A stretch of 64,000 nucleotides of DNA from Dyadobacter arcticus. Its GTDB lineage: Bacteria > Bacteroidota > Bacteroidia > Cytophagales > Spirosomataceae. Positions within the stretch are counted from its first letter, which is position 1. Every line of letters starts with the position of its first letter. This document shows, piece by piece, positions 35,222 through 43,781 of the stretch. The translations under genes were made by a program, and so were the position numbers. The notes below the pieces were generated by a model. It ran no database searches, had not been told where the DNA came from, and worked only from the letters and a program-made list of their open reading frames with translations. Where the stretch lies: the NCBI RefSeq assembly GCF_011762185.1, contig NZ_JAASQJ010000004.1, positions 372,001 to 436,000 on the forward strand, written 5' to 3'.

Positions 35222-36208
35222 TTGGAAACAACCGACACAACCCATTATAAAACCCTCGTCGCCAAGCTACCGCTTCTCAAAAATGAAATTGCCAAGGTGA
35301 TTGTTGGGCAGCAGGAGGCAATTGACGAGATATTGATTTCTTTGCTGGCGTCCGGGCATTGTCTGTTGGAAGGCGTGCCGGGTTTGGCGAAAACCTTGAT
35401 GGTCAAAACCATGTCGGAGGCGCTGCATATGAGTTTTAAGAGGATCCAGTTTACGCCGGACTTAATGCCTGGCGATATTGTGGGCACTGAAATCCTGGAA
35501 GAAGATCACGAAACCGGGAAGAAGTTTTTCAAATTCAACAAGGGCCCGCTGTTTGCCAATGTGGTTTTGGCCGATGAAATTAACCGGACGCCTCCGAAAA
35601 CACAGGCTGCATTACTCGAAGCCATGCAGGAAAAAAGCGTTACTTATGGCGGAACGAACTACGAACTTCCCACGCCTTTTTTAATCATTGCAACCCAAAA
35701 CCCAATCGAGCAGGCTGGAACCTATCCATTGCCAGAAGCGCAGTTAGATCGGTTTTTGCTTTATATCAAACTAAGTTATCCCGACGAACAGGAAGAACTG
35801 AACATACTAAAAGGTACCACCGGCTCATTCCGCCCGCAAATCGACCGCATCCTTTCTGATATTGAAATTGGTGACCTGCAAAAGCTGACGAGACAGGTAC
35901 ATATCAGCGATGAACTGATTGTATGGATCAATAAACTAGTCCGCGCTTCGCGACCTGAGGGAAGTCCATCCGATTTTGTAAAAGAATGGTGTGACTGGGG
36001 AGCGGGCCCGCGCGCGGGCCAGGCGCTGGTACTTTGCGCAAAGGCCCGGGCTGTCATGAATGAACGTTTTTCGGTTGTTCCGGAGGATATCCATACGCTC
36101 GCTTACCCAGTCTTACGGCACCGCATTGCCATGAATTTCAGGGCCGAAGCTGAAAATATTACGACGGACCAGGTGATAGGCGAGTTGTTGCGGGCCGTGA
36201 AGCCTTAA
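35222..36208 (+). CDS. MoxR-family AAA+ ATPase
   Basis: A 328-residue AAA+ ATPase of the MoxR subfamily. Walker A GVPGLAKT at 51-58, Walker B VVLADEINRTPPKTQ, the EAMQEKSVTYGG segment, sensor-1 IATQNPIEQAGTYPLPEAQLDRF (residues about 158-180), and a C-terminal helical lid. The start is TTG 35222; the next ATG would delete the Walker A region. MoxR ATPases act as chaperone-like partners of vWA-domain proteins. The DUF58 vWA protein follows after 13 bp, supporting one complex. Confidence 0.94.
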   Translation: METTDTTHYKTLVAKLPLLKNEIAKVIVGQQEAIDEILISLLASGHCLLEGVPGLAKTLMVKTMSEALHMSFKRIQFTPDLMPGDIVGTEILEEDHETGKKFFKFNKGPLFANVVLADEINRTPPKTQAALLEAMQEKSVTYGGTNYELPTPFLIIATQNPIEQAGTYPLPEAQLDRFLLYIKLSYPDEQEELNILKGTTGSFRPQIDRILSDIEIGDLQKLTRQVHISDELIVWINKLVRASRPEGSPSDFVKEWCDWGAGPRAGQALVLCAKARAVMNERFSVVPEDIHTLAYPVLRHRIAMNFRAEAENITTDQVIGELLRAVKP

Positions 36209-36221
36209 ATACAGACAAAAC

Positions 36222-37124
36222 ATGCCAAAAACCACCGGGCTTCTTGCTTCCCATCTCATAAAATTGAAAAACCTGCAACTGACCGGCAAGCTGGTGAGTG
36301 AGGAGTTGATGTTGGGTATACATGGGAGCAAGCGTTCGGGAATCGGGGTTGAGTTTGAACAATACCGGCATTACCAGCCTGGCGATGACCCGAAACGAAT
36401 TGACTGGAAGCTATTTGCGCGGACTGACAAGCATTTAATCCGTGAATCTTCAACAGAAAGTGACCGACAGATCCGCTTCGTGCTCGATTTGAGCGGCTCG
36501 ATGAATTACGTTGAGAATGGGGTCAGCCGCTTGCAGTATGCGCAGATATTGCTCGCCTCCCTGGCCTATCTGTGTTACATTCAAAATGATCAGATGAGTT
36601 TGTATACTTTAAAAGACGGCGAAGTCCAGACTTTGAGTTCGACCGGGTCAGTTTCTTCAGGTAGGCAGGCATTTCAAAAGATATTGGTAGGACTTGAAAA
36701 AACAGTTGCAGGCGGCCAGTGGGTTAATGTGGCAGAGACATTGCTTAAATTCCCGGAACTCCAGACCAAAAAGAAAGAACAATTGATCTTCGTCAGCGAC
36801 TTTTTGCAGGTCGACGATGAATGGCTGAAACTGATCCGATCCCTTGCCAATCCGCATCGGGAAATTGTCATTTTTCAGATTTTAGGTGATCAGGAAGTTA
36901 GCTTTAACCTAAAAGGATTTTACAGGTTCATGGACCTGGAAACAGGCCGGGAAATTGAGCTGGATGCAGAATCGGTCAAAGAAAGGTTCAGGGATTCGAT
37001 GGAATTGTATCTGACAGGTTTGAAAGAACAATTGCAAATACCGCACGTGCATCTGGTTTCTGCGCGCATGAGTGACCCAATCGGGATGATATTGAAGACA
37101 TTTTTAACAAAACGAAAAGGATAA
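36222..37124 (+). CDS. DUF58 vWA-type protein
   Basis: A 300-residue soluble DUF58 protein. The signature GVEFEQYRHYQPGDDPKRID lies near residues 46-65, and the vWA-type metal site is DLSGSM near residue 90. It lacks the N-terminal membrane helices that some DUF58 proteins have. It is expected to be a partner of the MoxR ATPase. Its TAA overlaps the next ATG by 1 bp (TAATG), a strong sign of translational coupling. Confidence 0.93.
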   Translation: MPKTTGLLASHLIKLKNLQLTGKLVSEELMLGIHGSKRSGIGVEFEQYRHYQPGDDPKRIDWKLFARTDKHLIRESSTESDRQIRFVLDLSGSMNYVENGVSRLQYAQILLASLAYLCYIQNDQMSLYTLKDGEVQTLSSTGSVSSGRQAFQKILVGLEKTVAGGQWVNVAETLLKFPELQTKKKEQLIFVSDFLQVDDEWLKLIRSLANPHREIVIFQILGDQEVSFNLKGFYRFMDLETGREIELDAESVKERFRDSMELYLTGLKEQLQIPHVHLVSARMSDPIGMILKTFLTKRKG

Positions 37125-38239
37125 TGGAATTTCTGCAATCTTCCTGGCTTTGGGGAATAGCGGCGGTAACAATTCCGGTGATCATCCATTTCTGGAATCA
37201 GAAAAAGGGCAAGACCATCCAATGGGCTGCCTCGCGCTGGCTTCTGGACAAAACAACATTGAACCATCGCAGCATTCGGTTGCATGAGATTCCGCTGATG
37301 CTCATCAGATGTTTGCTGGTAACATTACTTGCATTGATACTGAGCAAGCCACTTATCAATTGGCTCACCAATTCAGCCCCAAAACAAACAATCCACCTGG
37401 TCCAGCCAGAACAGACTTTGGTCAGCAACTTTCGCTTTGAACTCGAAACGGCATTGAAAAAGGGCGAAAAAGTATATTGGATTGGCCCGGAAGTGAGAGC
37501 GGCAGACGATCTTTTGAATGTCCCTGATTGCAAAGAATGTGGAGCATATATGCAGCAGACGATCAATCAGTTAGTAGGTATTGGCCAGAATTTAAGACTA
37601 TACATTCACGCAGGCCGATCTCAGGCGAATCAAGTGAAAATTTATGTTCCAGGTCATTTTGAGCTGTATCCGTTTGCAGATTCCGCGGGGGAAAAGCGGG
37701 AGCCTTTGCAATTTCTCAGGGACAGGAAATTGACGGTCTTATTGCGATATCGAAATAATACGGAGCAAAAAACGGTCTATGCAGGTTTGCAGGCTTTGAC
37801 TGATGTTTACCAAATTCCTTTCAAAATTGATATGATTGCAAATGCTGGCGAAAAATATGATTGGATACTGACCGACAGCGTTGACAATGACATTAACCTG
37901 CAGGCATTGTATGTTTTATCTGGAAAAAATAAAAGAGCGGAACTCCCGGGCAATGTGTACCAGATACCAGATTCTCTGCGGTTATCTTCTTCTGAACTGG
38001 TTGCGAACGGCAGGTTACCAGAGTGGATGGGAGATATTTTGTTAAATCATTATAATATTGGAAATGATGATATGCCATTGAGCAACAGACAATTGAAAGC
38101 ATTATTTATCCAAACAAAGCCTATCCAGGAAACAAAAGCGGATCAAATACTGAAATGGCTATTGCTAATGTTCGTTTTGACAGTGCTTTTGGAACGCTGG
38201 ATGTCGTTAAGAAAAAATACAACAACTGCGTATGCTTAG
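37124..38239 (+). CDS. BatA-like membrane protein
   Basis: A 371-residue protein with the N-terminal BatA double-helix region (FLQSSWLWGIAAVTIPVIIHFW, described over residues 3-24, then HEIPLMLIRCLLVTLLALIL at about 54-75). A soluble region of about 250 residues follows, and then one C-terminal helix (LLLMFVLTVLLERW). In the aerotolerance-type (Bat) clusters such proteins form an inner-membrane scaffold with vWA partners. Here the vWA domain is not evident. It overlaps the next gene by 8 bp. Confidence 0.88.
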   Translation: MEFLQSSWLWGIAAVTIPVIIHFWNQKKGKTIQWAASRWLLDKTTLNHRSIRLHEIPLMLIRCLLVTLLALILSKPLINWLTNSAPKQTIHLVQPEQTLVSNFRFELETALKKGEKVYWIGPEVRAADDLLNVPDCKECGAYMQQTINQLVGIGQNLRLYIHAGRSQANQVKIYVPGHFELYPFADSAGEKREPLQFLRDRKLTVLLRYRNNTEQKTVYAGLQALTDVYQIPFKIDMIANAGEKYDWILTDSVDNDINLQALYVLSGKNKRAELPGNVYQIPDSLRLSSSELVANGRLPEWMGDILLNHYNIGNDDMPLSNRQLKALFIQTKPIQETKADQILKWLLLMFVLTVLLERWMSLRKNTTTAYA

Positions 38240-40421
38240 ATTAGAAAAACTGGTCAGTAATGTTACCAATCAGCTTTATGTCACCGACGCGATCCGGTGC
38301 ATTTTGCTGGCAGGATCGACTTATCTGTTGGCGGCTGTTTTTTCTCAATTATTATCCGTTCCAGCAGCGCTTTTCGGACTGGCAACAGGGATTTTTATCA
38401 CAAGAATTTACCAAAAGAAGAGGCCGAAAGCCATCAGTCTCATTCATCGCTATTCTGGCGAAACGGAATATAGTCTGCATTTGCTGGAAAAAGAGGAATT
38501 GAACATTGCGGAAAGAATGCAGCTTGAAAGAATAGCCGATCGGGACGCAGTTTTTCCATTCCGAAAGTTGTACACGGACATCGGCTGGTACTCTATTTTG
38601 TTGATGCTATCTTTTGCTTTTTATTGGTTTTATCCAAAATTTCAAACGACTTCGCAAGAATCTTCAAATGCAGTGTCAGAAACAGGCATAACATTAAGGA
38701 AAAAGGATCCGCTGGTTCCGCCTGTTTTCCAATCTGCGGAGGTAACTATTCAGCCGCCTGGTTATACGAATCTACCAAAACGACAATCGGACGACTTGAA
38801 TGTCAGCGCCATTTACGGCGCAGTCATCAGCTGGAGTGTCAGCTTTGATGATCATGATAAGCTGGCCGTAAAGCTGGCCAATAGTCGGGGCGAGGAAGTA
38901 GCTTTCAAGAAAGTGAAAACAAAATTCAATTATAGCGACCGCCTGACCGGCTCCGGATTGTATTCCATCAAAGCATATTGGAATGATTCATTGATCTATC
39001 AGTCAGACTTTTACAAGCTGGAAGCGATACCTGATCTTGCCCCAAAAATAGAGCCGGCTTCAAAGGAATTGTATCAATATCATCATCTGAAAGACAGCAA
39101 AACCATTCAAGTATCAGCAAAGATTTCCGATGATTTTCAGGTGAAGCAGGCATTTATTGTGGCGACCGTCGCACGGGGTTCGGGAGAGAATGTGAAGTTT
39201 CGGGAAGTAAAGCTGCCATTGTCTGGCAATTTCAAGCAGGCGAATCTTGAAAAAAGCATTAACCTGAACGCGCTTAATTTCGCCCCTGGCGACGAGCTTT
39301 ACTATTATTGGGCAGCCGTGGATAACAAGCAGCCGGAGGCGAATTTTAGCAAATCAGACACTTATTTTCTGGTGTATAAAGACACCTCGCAGGTGGAGGA
39401 AGCGGAGCTCGCTACGATGGCCGTGAACATGATGCCAGAGTATTTCCGCAGCCAGCGACAGATTATTATCGACACAGAAAAATTGATTGTCAGACGGAAA
39501 AAGCTTCCCAAGCAAGAGTTTAATTCGATTTCCAATGAAATTGGTTTTGACCAAAAAGTGCTCCGGTTACGCTATGGGCAATATTTGGGGGAAGAATTTG
39601 AGACCAGCATTGGCGGTGCGGAGGCCGGAGGCGACGTGGTCGATGCTTTCACGCATCATTCGGATGGGACTGGGGAGGGGGCAGAGCAGAGAACGGCCGA
39701 GCCTACCGAGGCCCAACCAGAACACCATGATCATGGAAATGCCCAGAAAGTAGAGGAAGCGAAAGATCCGCTGGCGGCTTTGATGGAACAGTACACGCAT
39801 GCCCATGATAATGCCGAGACCAATACTTTTTACGAACAATCCACCAGAAGTCTGCTAAAAATGGCATTGGAACAAATGTGGCAGTCGGAGTTGCATCTCC
39901 GCATGTACGAGCCTGAAAAAGCATTGCCTTTTGAGAATAAAGCATTGGAATATCTTAAATCCGCCCAGCGAAAAGCAAGAGCTTATGTCAAAAAGAGCGG
40001 CTATGATCCGCCTCCGATCAAAGAGCAGGAGAAAAGGCTGACAGGAGAAATGAAGGAGCTGGCGACCAACCTGGATTCAAAAAAAGTATTGGATTCGAAA
40101 CGAACTCAACAGCTTGCAGCTGAGGTGCTTGGGTTTCTTGATTATAAAATATTAAATAAAAACCAGCAGGCGCGGCTGCAACAATCGGGATCGGCATTAA
40201 GCCAACGGCTTATCGAGAGCGGACCATTTAACGGCGGTTTGCAGAATTGGCCAGTGATTGCATTATTACAAAAGGTTGTAAGCGGTAAATCCCTGAGTAC
40301 GGAAGAAAAATTATTATTGAAAACCGAATTGTATCCATTTTCTGTGCAATCGGTGCTGAGCAGGCAAAGCTATTCGAGCGACACGAAACTGGAACAGGCG
40401 TTCCGGAAAGAACTCCGCTGA
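38232..40421 (+). CDS. DUF4175-like membrane protein with long helical region
   Basis: A 729-residue protein with two N-terminal hydrophobic stretches (about 20-55) and another around 115-135. A large extracytoplasmic part follows, with Ig-like strands (about 150-390, with IQPPGYTNLP) and a long helical C-terminal half rich in Glu, Lys and Gln. A His/Glu-rich stretch (EAQPEHHDHG) occurs near 500. The layout resembles the DUF4175 family, which usually accompanies MoxR-DUF58-BatA clusters. It starts inside the previous gene (8-bp overlap). Confidence 0.75.
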   Translation: MLRLEKLVSNVTNQLYVTDAIRCILLAGSTYLLAAVFSQLLSVPAALFGLATGIFITRIYQKKRPKAISLIHRYSGETEYSLHLLEKEELNIAERMQLERIADRDAVFPFRKLYTDIGWYSILLMLSFAFYWFYPKFQTTSQESSNAVSETGITLRKKDPLVPPVFQSAEVTIQPPGYTNLPKRQSDDLNVSAIYGAVISWSVSFDDHDKLAVKLANSRGEEVAFKKVKTKFNYSDRLTGSGLYSIKAYWNDSLIYQSDFYKLEAIPDLAPKIEPASKELYQYHHLKDSKTIQVSAKISDDFQVKQAFIVATVARGSGENVKFREVKLPLSGNFKQANLEKSINLNALNFAPGDELYYYWAAVDNKQPEANFSKSDTYFLVYKDTSQVEEAELATMAVNMMPEYFRSQRQIIIDTEKLIVRRKKLPKQEFNSISNEIGFDQKVLRLRYGQYLGEEFETSIGGAEAGGDVVDAFTHHSDGTGEGAEQRTAEPTEAQPEHHDHGNAQKVEEAKDPLAALMEQYTHAHDNAETNTFYEQSTRSLLKMALEQMWQSELHLRMYEPEKALPFENKALEYLKSAQRKARAYVKKSGYDPPPIKEQEKRLTGEMKELATNLDSKKVLDSKRTQQLAAEVLGFLDYKILNKNQQARLQQSGSALSQRLIESGPFNGGLQNWPVIALLQKVVSGKSLSTEEKLLLKTELYPFSVQSVLSRQSYSSDTKLEQAFRKELR

Positions 40422-40442
40422 CGTGAAATTGAACAAATACGA

Positions 40443-42101
40443 ATGATCCAATTTGATTTTGACTGGTCAGATTTACTGAATAAGCTGATTCTGGGATTTG
40501 CGCTCGCGATTTTGCCATTGCAATTGTGGATGATGGTGTTTAGAAATCGACCTTTGGGTAAAATCAGTCTTTCGGGTCGTTTGATGTTGCGTTTGCTGCT
40601 GAATATTATGCTTTGGCTTAGCATTATCGCCTTTATTGTGCAGCCCAGCTTTACGCGGCAGGCATCTTCCCGGATCCGGATGCTATCAGCGTCGGACGTA
40701 TCAGTGGCATTTACGGATCATCTTGCGGATAGTTTGAAAGCAGAAAAAGCGACCATTGACGAATTGGAAAAAACCGGTGCTGATACACTTTTGATCGTCG
40801 GCCAGAATTTCCCGGAATCTCTTTTTAGTACGTTAAGACAATTGGAGCATCAGCCTATTATTCGGTGGGTACCGTATTTCGCTGACGATCAATTGCAGGG
40901 TTTGCATTGGAGCGGAATGGTGAGAAAAGGGGAGATGCAGCAGGTTTTCGGAAGCATTAAGTCGTCACAAAAGCAAGTTATCAAAGTCAAATACGGCGAT
41001 AAGACGCTTGATAGCATTGCATTAAGCGCTGGTTTTACCGATTTCAGATTAAAGTTTCCGGCATTTACCCAGGGTCGCACCGAAGTCGAATTGACGTTGG
41101 CAGACAAGACGATAGATACATTGCGATTTTTTAGTCGGCCATCGGAAAAGCTGACCGTTCGTTTCTTGCTGGATAACCCGGATTTTGAAACGCGCAACCT
41201 CGCTACCTGGCTTGGGAAAAATGGGAATGCTGTAAAGTATGAGGTTAAGTTGTCGAAGGACTTAAGTGCTAATGAAAATATCAATACGGCCAAGGAACCT
41301 GATATCATTGTCACAGATCCCTTAAATGCATCCGACGCTTCGATTAAGAAAGCTTTGAAAAATGGGAAAAGCGTATTTTTTGTCAATCTAAGCAATGTCC
41401 CGGCAGAAGTTCAGGGTATTAATGCGGCATTGCGTACCAAATTTCAGATCAAAAAAATATCGAATGAACCGACAATACGCGTCTTGGCAGATTTGAATGC
41501 GTTGCCCTATCACTTTGTCAGATCAGGTTATCAGTTAGGGTTGCAGAAATTACCCGTAACGATTGAGAAAACAATGGGTAATGTCGGCGTGAGCCTGCTG
41601 GCAGAAACTTTCCCAATGCAACTGGCTGGGGATAGCATTGGTTACGAGAAAGTATGGAATGAGATCCTGGCTTTAATAAGGCCGGTTTCTGCGAATAATG
41701 TAGAGATCACGGCGCCGGTTTATGCAGGATTGCCTGCGGATATTTCGGTAAACAACTTTCGTGATTTCAAAAAGCAGCTCCTTATTGGATTAGATACGAT
41801 TTTTGTTCAAAAATCATTTTTCAATACAAAATCAGGTTCCGCGAAATTTCTGCCGACTGAAACAGGCTGGGTAACATTGCGGGACTCTGTTCCCGCTGAG
41901 CTATTTGTGCAGGAAATGGGTAGTGGTTTTGATATGAGACAAATGAGCGATTTTGTAGATTCCTATCAAAACCCGATCCATTCAGGAGCGACAAATTCGA
42001 AGGTTTTAGAAAACAAAATTCATAAGAAATTACCGGATTGGTTCTGGTTTACCTGGCTATTGATCTGTTTTACAGCACTTTGGGTAGAAGCTAAATTTTA
42101 A
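40443..42101 (+). CDS. Membrane protein of the MoxR/BatA cluster, unknown function
   Basis: A 552-residue protein. Two N-terminal membrane helices (about 14-34 and 46-68) and one C-terminal helix (LPDWFWFTWLLICFTALWV) frame a soluble core of about 460 residues. The core has repeated alternating strand-helix segments (TLLIVGQNFP; DIIVTDPLNASDASI; SVFFVNLSN) reminiscent of the amidotransferase-like domain of BatA-type or DUF4159-linked proteins. I cannot name a family. It lies 21 bp after the DUF4175-like gene and ends the co-oriented cluster, overlapping the convergent TPR gene by 4 bp. Confidence 0.75.
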   Translation: MIQFDFDWSDLLNKLILGFALAILPLQLWMMVFRNRPLGKISLSGRLMLRLLLNIMLWLSIIAFIVQPSFTRQASSRIRMLSASDVSVAFTDHLADSLKAEKATIDELEKTGADTLLIVGQNFPESLFSTLRQLEHQPIIRWVPYFADDQLQGLHWSGMVRKGEMQQVFGSIKSSQKQVIKVKYGDKTLDSIALSAGFTDFRLKFPAFTQGRTEVELTLADKTIDTLRFFSRPSEKLTVRFLLDNPDFETRNLATWLGKNGNAVKYEVKLSKDLSANENINTAKEPDIIVTDPLNASDASIKKALKNGKSVFFVNLSNVPAEVQGINAALRTKFQIKKISNEPTIRVLADLNALPYHFVRSGYQLGLQKLPVTIEKTMGNVGVSLLAETFPMQLAGDSIGYEKVWNEILALIRPVSANNVEITAPVYAGLPADISVNNFRDFKKQLLIGLDTIFVQKSFFNTKSGSAKFLPTETGWVTLRDSVPAELFVQEMGSGFDMRQMSDFVDSYQNPIHSGATNSKVLENKIHKKLPDWFWFTWLLICFTALWVEAKF

Positions 42102-42916
42102 TTTTTCTCTTCCGTATCCAGATCGGCCGGCGTCACTTGCAATGGATAAGGCACGAGGTAAGAATTGGGTTCATTGATCTTGTAGCCATCATTGAGATAT
42201 TGTTTAGCCTTTTCAAAATAAACCTGATTTTGCTTATCACCGGTTGCTTTCAGGATCAACGCCATATAGTAATTGGCGGTTGGATGCTGCTCGTAAAGTT
42301 GTAAACATTCGCGAAGACGTATTTCTGCTTTATCCAGATCATTGTTGAGGTAATGCATGATCCCGAAATACAGGAGCGTGTTATAATGGATGTCATTTTG
42401 CCCTTCACCTCTTTTTTGAGTTGCAATGTCTTTGAGGAAGTAGCTTTCTGCTTTTTCATAATTCTTCAAACCGGTATGCGCCATTGCCATGAAGAATGAA
42501 AACGAGTGATCCATTGTGAATGCATTCGGCATCATCATTTCGGCTGCCTCGAAATCTGCGATCCCTTTTTCATATTGTTTGGCAAAAATACAATGCAGGT
42601 AACCGCGATAAGGTAGCCACCGCCGGGGTTCCAGTTCGACAGCTTTATCAATGTTCTCAAAAACCTTCACCACATTTCCGGACAGGACATACGCCAGCGC
42701 TCTTTCCTGGTAAGCCTCCGATATGTTCGGACAAATAGCAATCAACGTATCGAAAGTTTGCACCCAACGCATATCTTCCAGCCCAAACTCATGGGCGCGT
42801 CTCGAATAATGCTGAAATAGGCTATCCTGGACTGATTTTGAACTGCAATAGGGTTTTTGCTGGGCTAGGAGATCCGTGTAGGTAGTTAGTAGTAAGGCGA
42901 TTAGGATGATTTTCAT
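42098..42916 (-). CDS. Exported TPR-repeat protein
   Basis: A 272-residue protein started at ATG 42916, which gives a signal peptide (MKIILIALLLTTYTDLLAQ); the longer frame to 43009 has no plausible N-terminus. Several tetratricopeptide-like repeats follow (for example ISEAYQERALAYVLSGN, and LLYFGIMHYLNNDLDKAEIRL described over residues about 192-212), so it is probably a periplasmic scaffold. It is convergent with the membrane-protein gene (4-bp overlap). A REP-like element lies upstream. Confidence 0.82.
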   Translation of the reverse strand: MKIILIALLLTTYTDLLAQQKPYCSSKSVQDSLFQHYSRRAHEFGLEDMRWVQTFDTLIAICPNISEAYQERALAYVLSGNVVKVFENIDKAVELEPRRWLPYRGYLHCIFAKQYEKGIADFEAAEMMMPNAFTMDHSFSFFMAMAHTGLKNYEKAESYFLKDIATQKRGEGQNDIHYNTLLYFGIMHYLNNDLDKAEIRLRECLQLYEQHPTANYYMALILKATGDKQNQVYFEKAKQYLNDGYKINEPNSYLVPYPLQVTPADLDTEEKN

Positions 42917-42977
42917 AGCCAGGGGGTTGGGTATCGTAAAAATAACACTAAAAGTCTCAAATGCTACTGACATCATA

Positions 42978-43190
42978 AAGAGCCGGAGGCTCGACCGATA
43001 CCCTAACAACGGATTTCAATCCGTTGACGCCGAAGCAGATGATAAAGCAATAGGCCAGACCTAGTAGCTCTGTTACGGTGCTCCGGTGCTCTGCCACTCC
43101 GGTACTCCGGTGCTCCGGTACTCCGGTACTCCGGTAGTCCGGGTTGAAACCCGGAGTTAAGATATCGGTCGGACCTCTGGCCCTTTTGAC
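42978..43190. repeat. REP-like compound element, split, with 8-bp tandem repeat core
   Basis: On the left, a half B arm (agccggaggctcgaccgata) is followed by an A-type hairpin aacggatt/aatccgtt (43008-43025). On the right, an A-type hairpin tccgggtt/aacccgga (43138-43155) is followed by a half B arm (atcggtcggacctctgg). Between them, at about 43075-43142, the unit actccggt/gctccggt is repeated in tandem with an 8-bp period. The element halves are thus in outward order compared with the complete copy at 15729. No gene is supported here. Confidence 0.8.
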
Positions 43191-43281
43191 GCGTTCCAAG
43201 CGACAGCGCCCGTGTTGTTTGGTAACCAAACGCTTCTTACTTTTGGCAAAACTTCACACTAAGCAACTTTTTCCATTAAGA

Positions 43282-43419
43282 ATGCACCTGGCTGCATTGA
43301 AACAACTTCTAAGAGATAGGTCGGAAGAAATGAGTGAGGATCAGAGGTTAGAGGTTTGGAAGAAAATTGAAGCATTACAGGATGTGATAGAGGTATTGGA
43401 AAAGCTTTCAAAAAAGTAA
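43282..43419 (+). CDS. Small helical protein (module copy 2, gene 1; 45 aa)
   Basis: A 45-residue ORF from ATG 43282. The frame could extend upstream, but that part reads through the REP-like element. HLAALKQLLRDRSEEMSE and VIEVLEKLSKK align with the 50-aa protein at 19580-19732. It is entirely helical by pattern and may form a short coiled coil. The HTH gene follows after 11 nt. Confidence 0.65.
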   Translation: MHLAALKQLLRDRSEEMSEDQRLEVWKKIEALQDVIEVLEKLSKK

Positions 43420-43430
43420 ATAACAGGGAT

Positions 43431-43730
43431 ATGGAAACGAAATCAGAGTTGACCTTAGAAATTGAGCGGTTACTGGCTGGGGCGGATGTGGCGATAAAAG
43501 AGGCAACCGCGTATTTGATCAGCCAGGGCGAAGTGGTTGACCTGTCTGATTGGGTTACTATAAAAGAATATTGCAATCGATTTGATATAAAAAACGTCGA
43601 GACGGTAGTTAACTGGATCAGCCGTGGGATCATTCCTGCTGAAAATGTTCGAACGATCGAAGAATTCAATAATATCAGACTGATTAAAGCAGTACCATAT
43701 AAGATTAAGGCTACTTTGCCTCTTGACTAA
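43431..43730 (+). CDS. Small HTH protein (module copy 2, gene 2)
   Basis: A 99-residue homolog of the protein at 19267-19563. Shared blocks are WVTIKEYCNRFDIKN, ETVVNWISRGIIPAE and IEEFNNIRLIKA; the N-terminal 40 residues diverge more, although both start METK. The helix-turn-helix resembles HTH_17/excisionase-type DNA-binding domains. It follows the 45-aa ORF and sits between a REP-like element and the ABC permease gene. Regulation of its own operon, or a two-part toxin/antitoxin-like unit, are possibilities but unproven. Confidence 0.78.
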   Translation: METKSELTLEIERLLAGADVAIKEATAYLISQGEVVDLSDWVTIKEYCNRFDIKNVETVVNWISRGIIPAENVRTIEEFNNIRLIKAVPYKIKATLPLD

Positions 43731-43781
43731 TGGTCTTTCGCTGGCGAGAACACCAGCAACGGCAAACCACCGACATAGGGG

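Noticed and set aside
42957..43229. Minus-strand ORF of about 90 aa across the 43.1-kb repeats
   Set aside because: Its sequence is the translation of the 8-bp tandem repeat and hairpins (EHRST units); no gene-like pattern.
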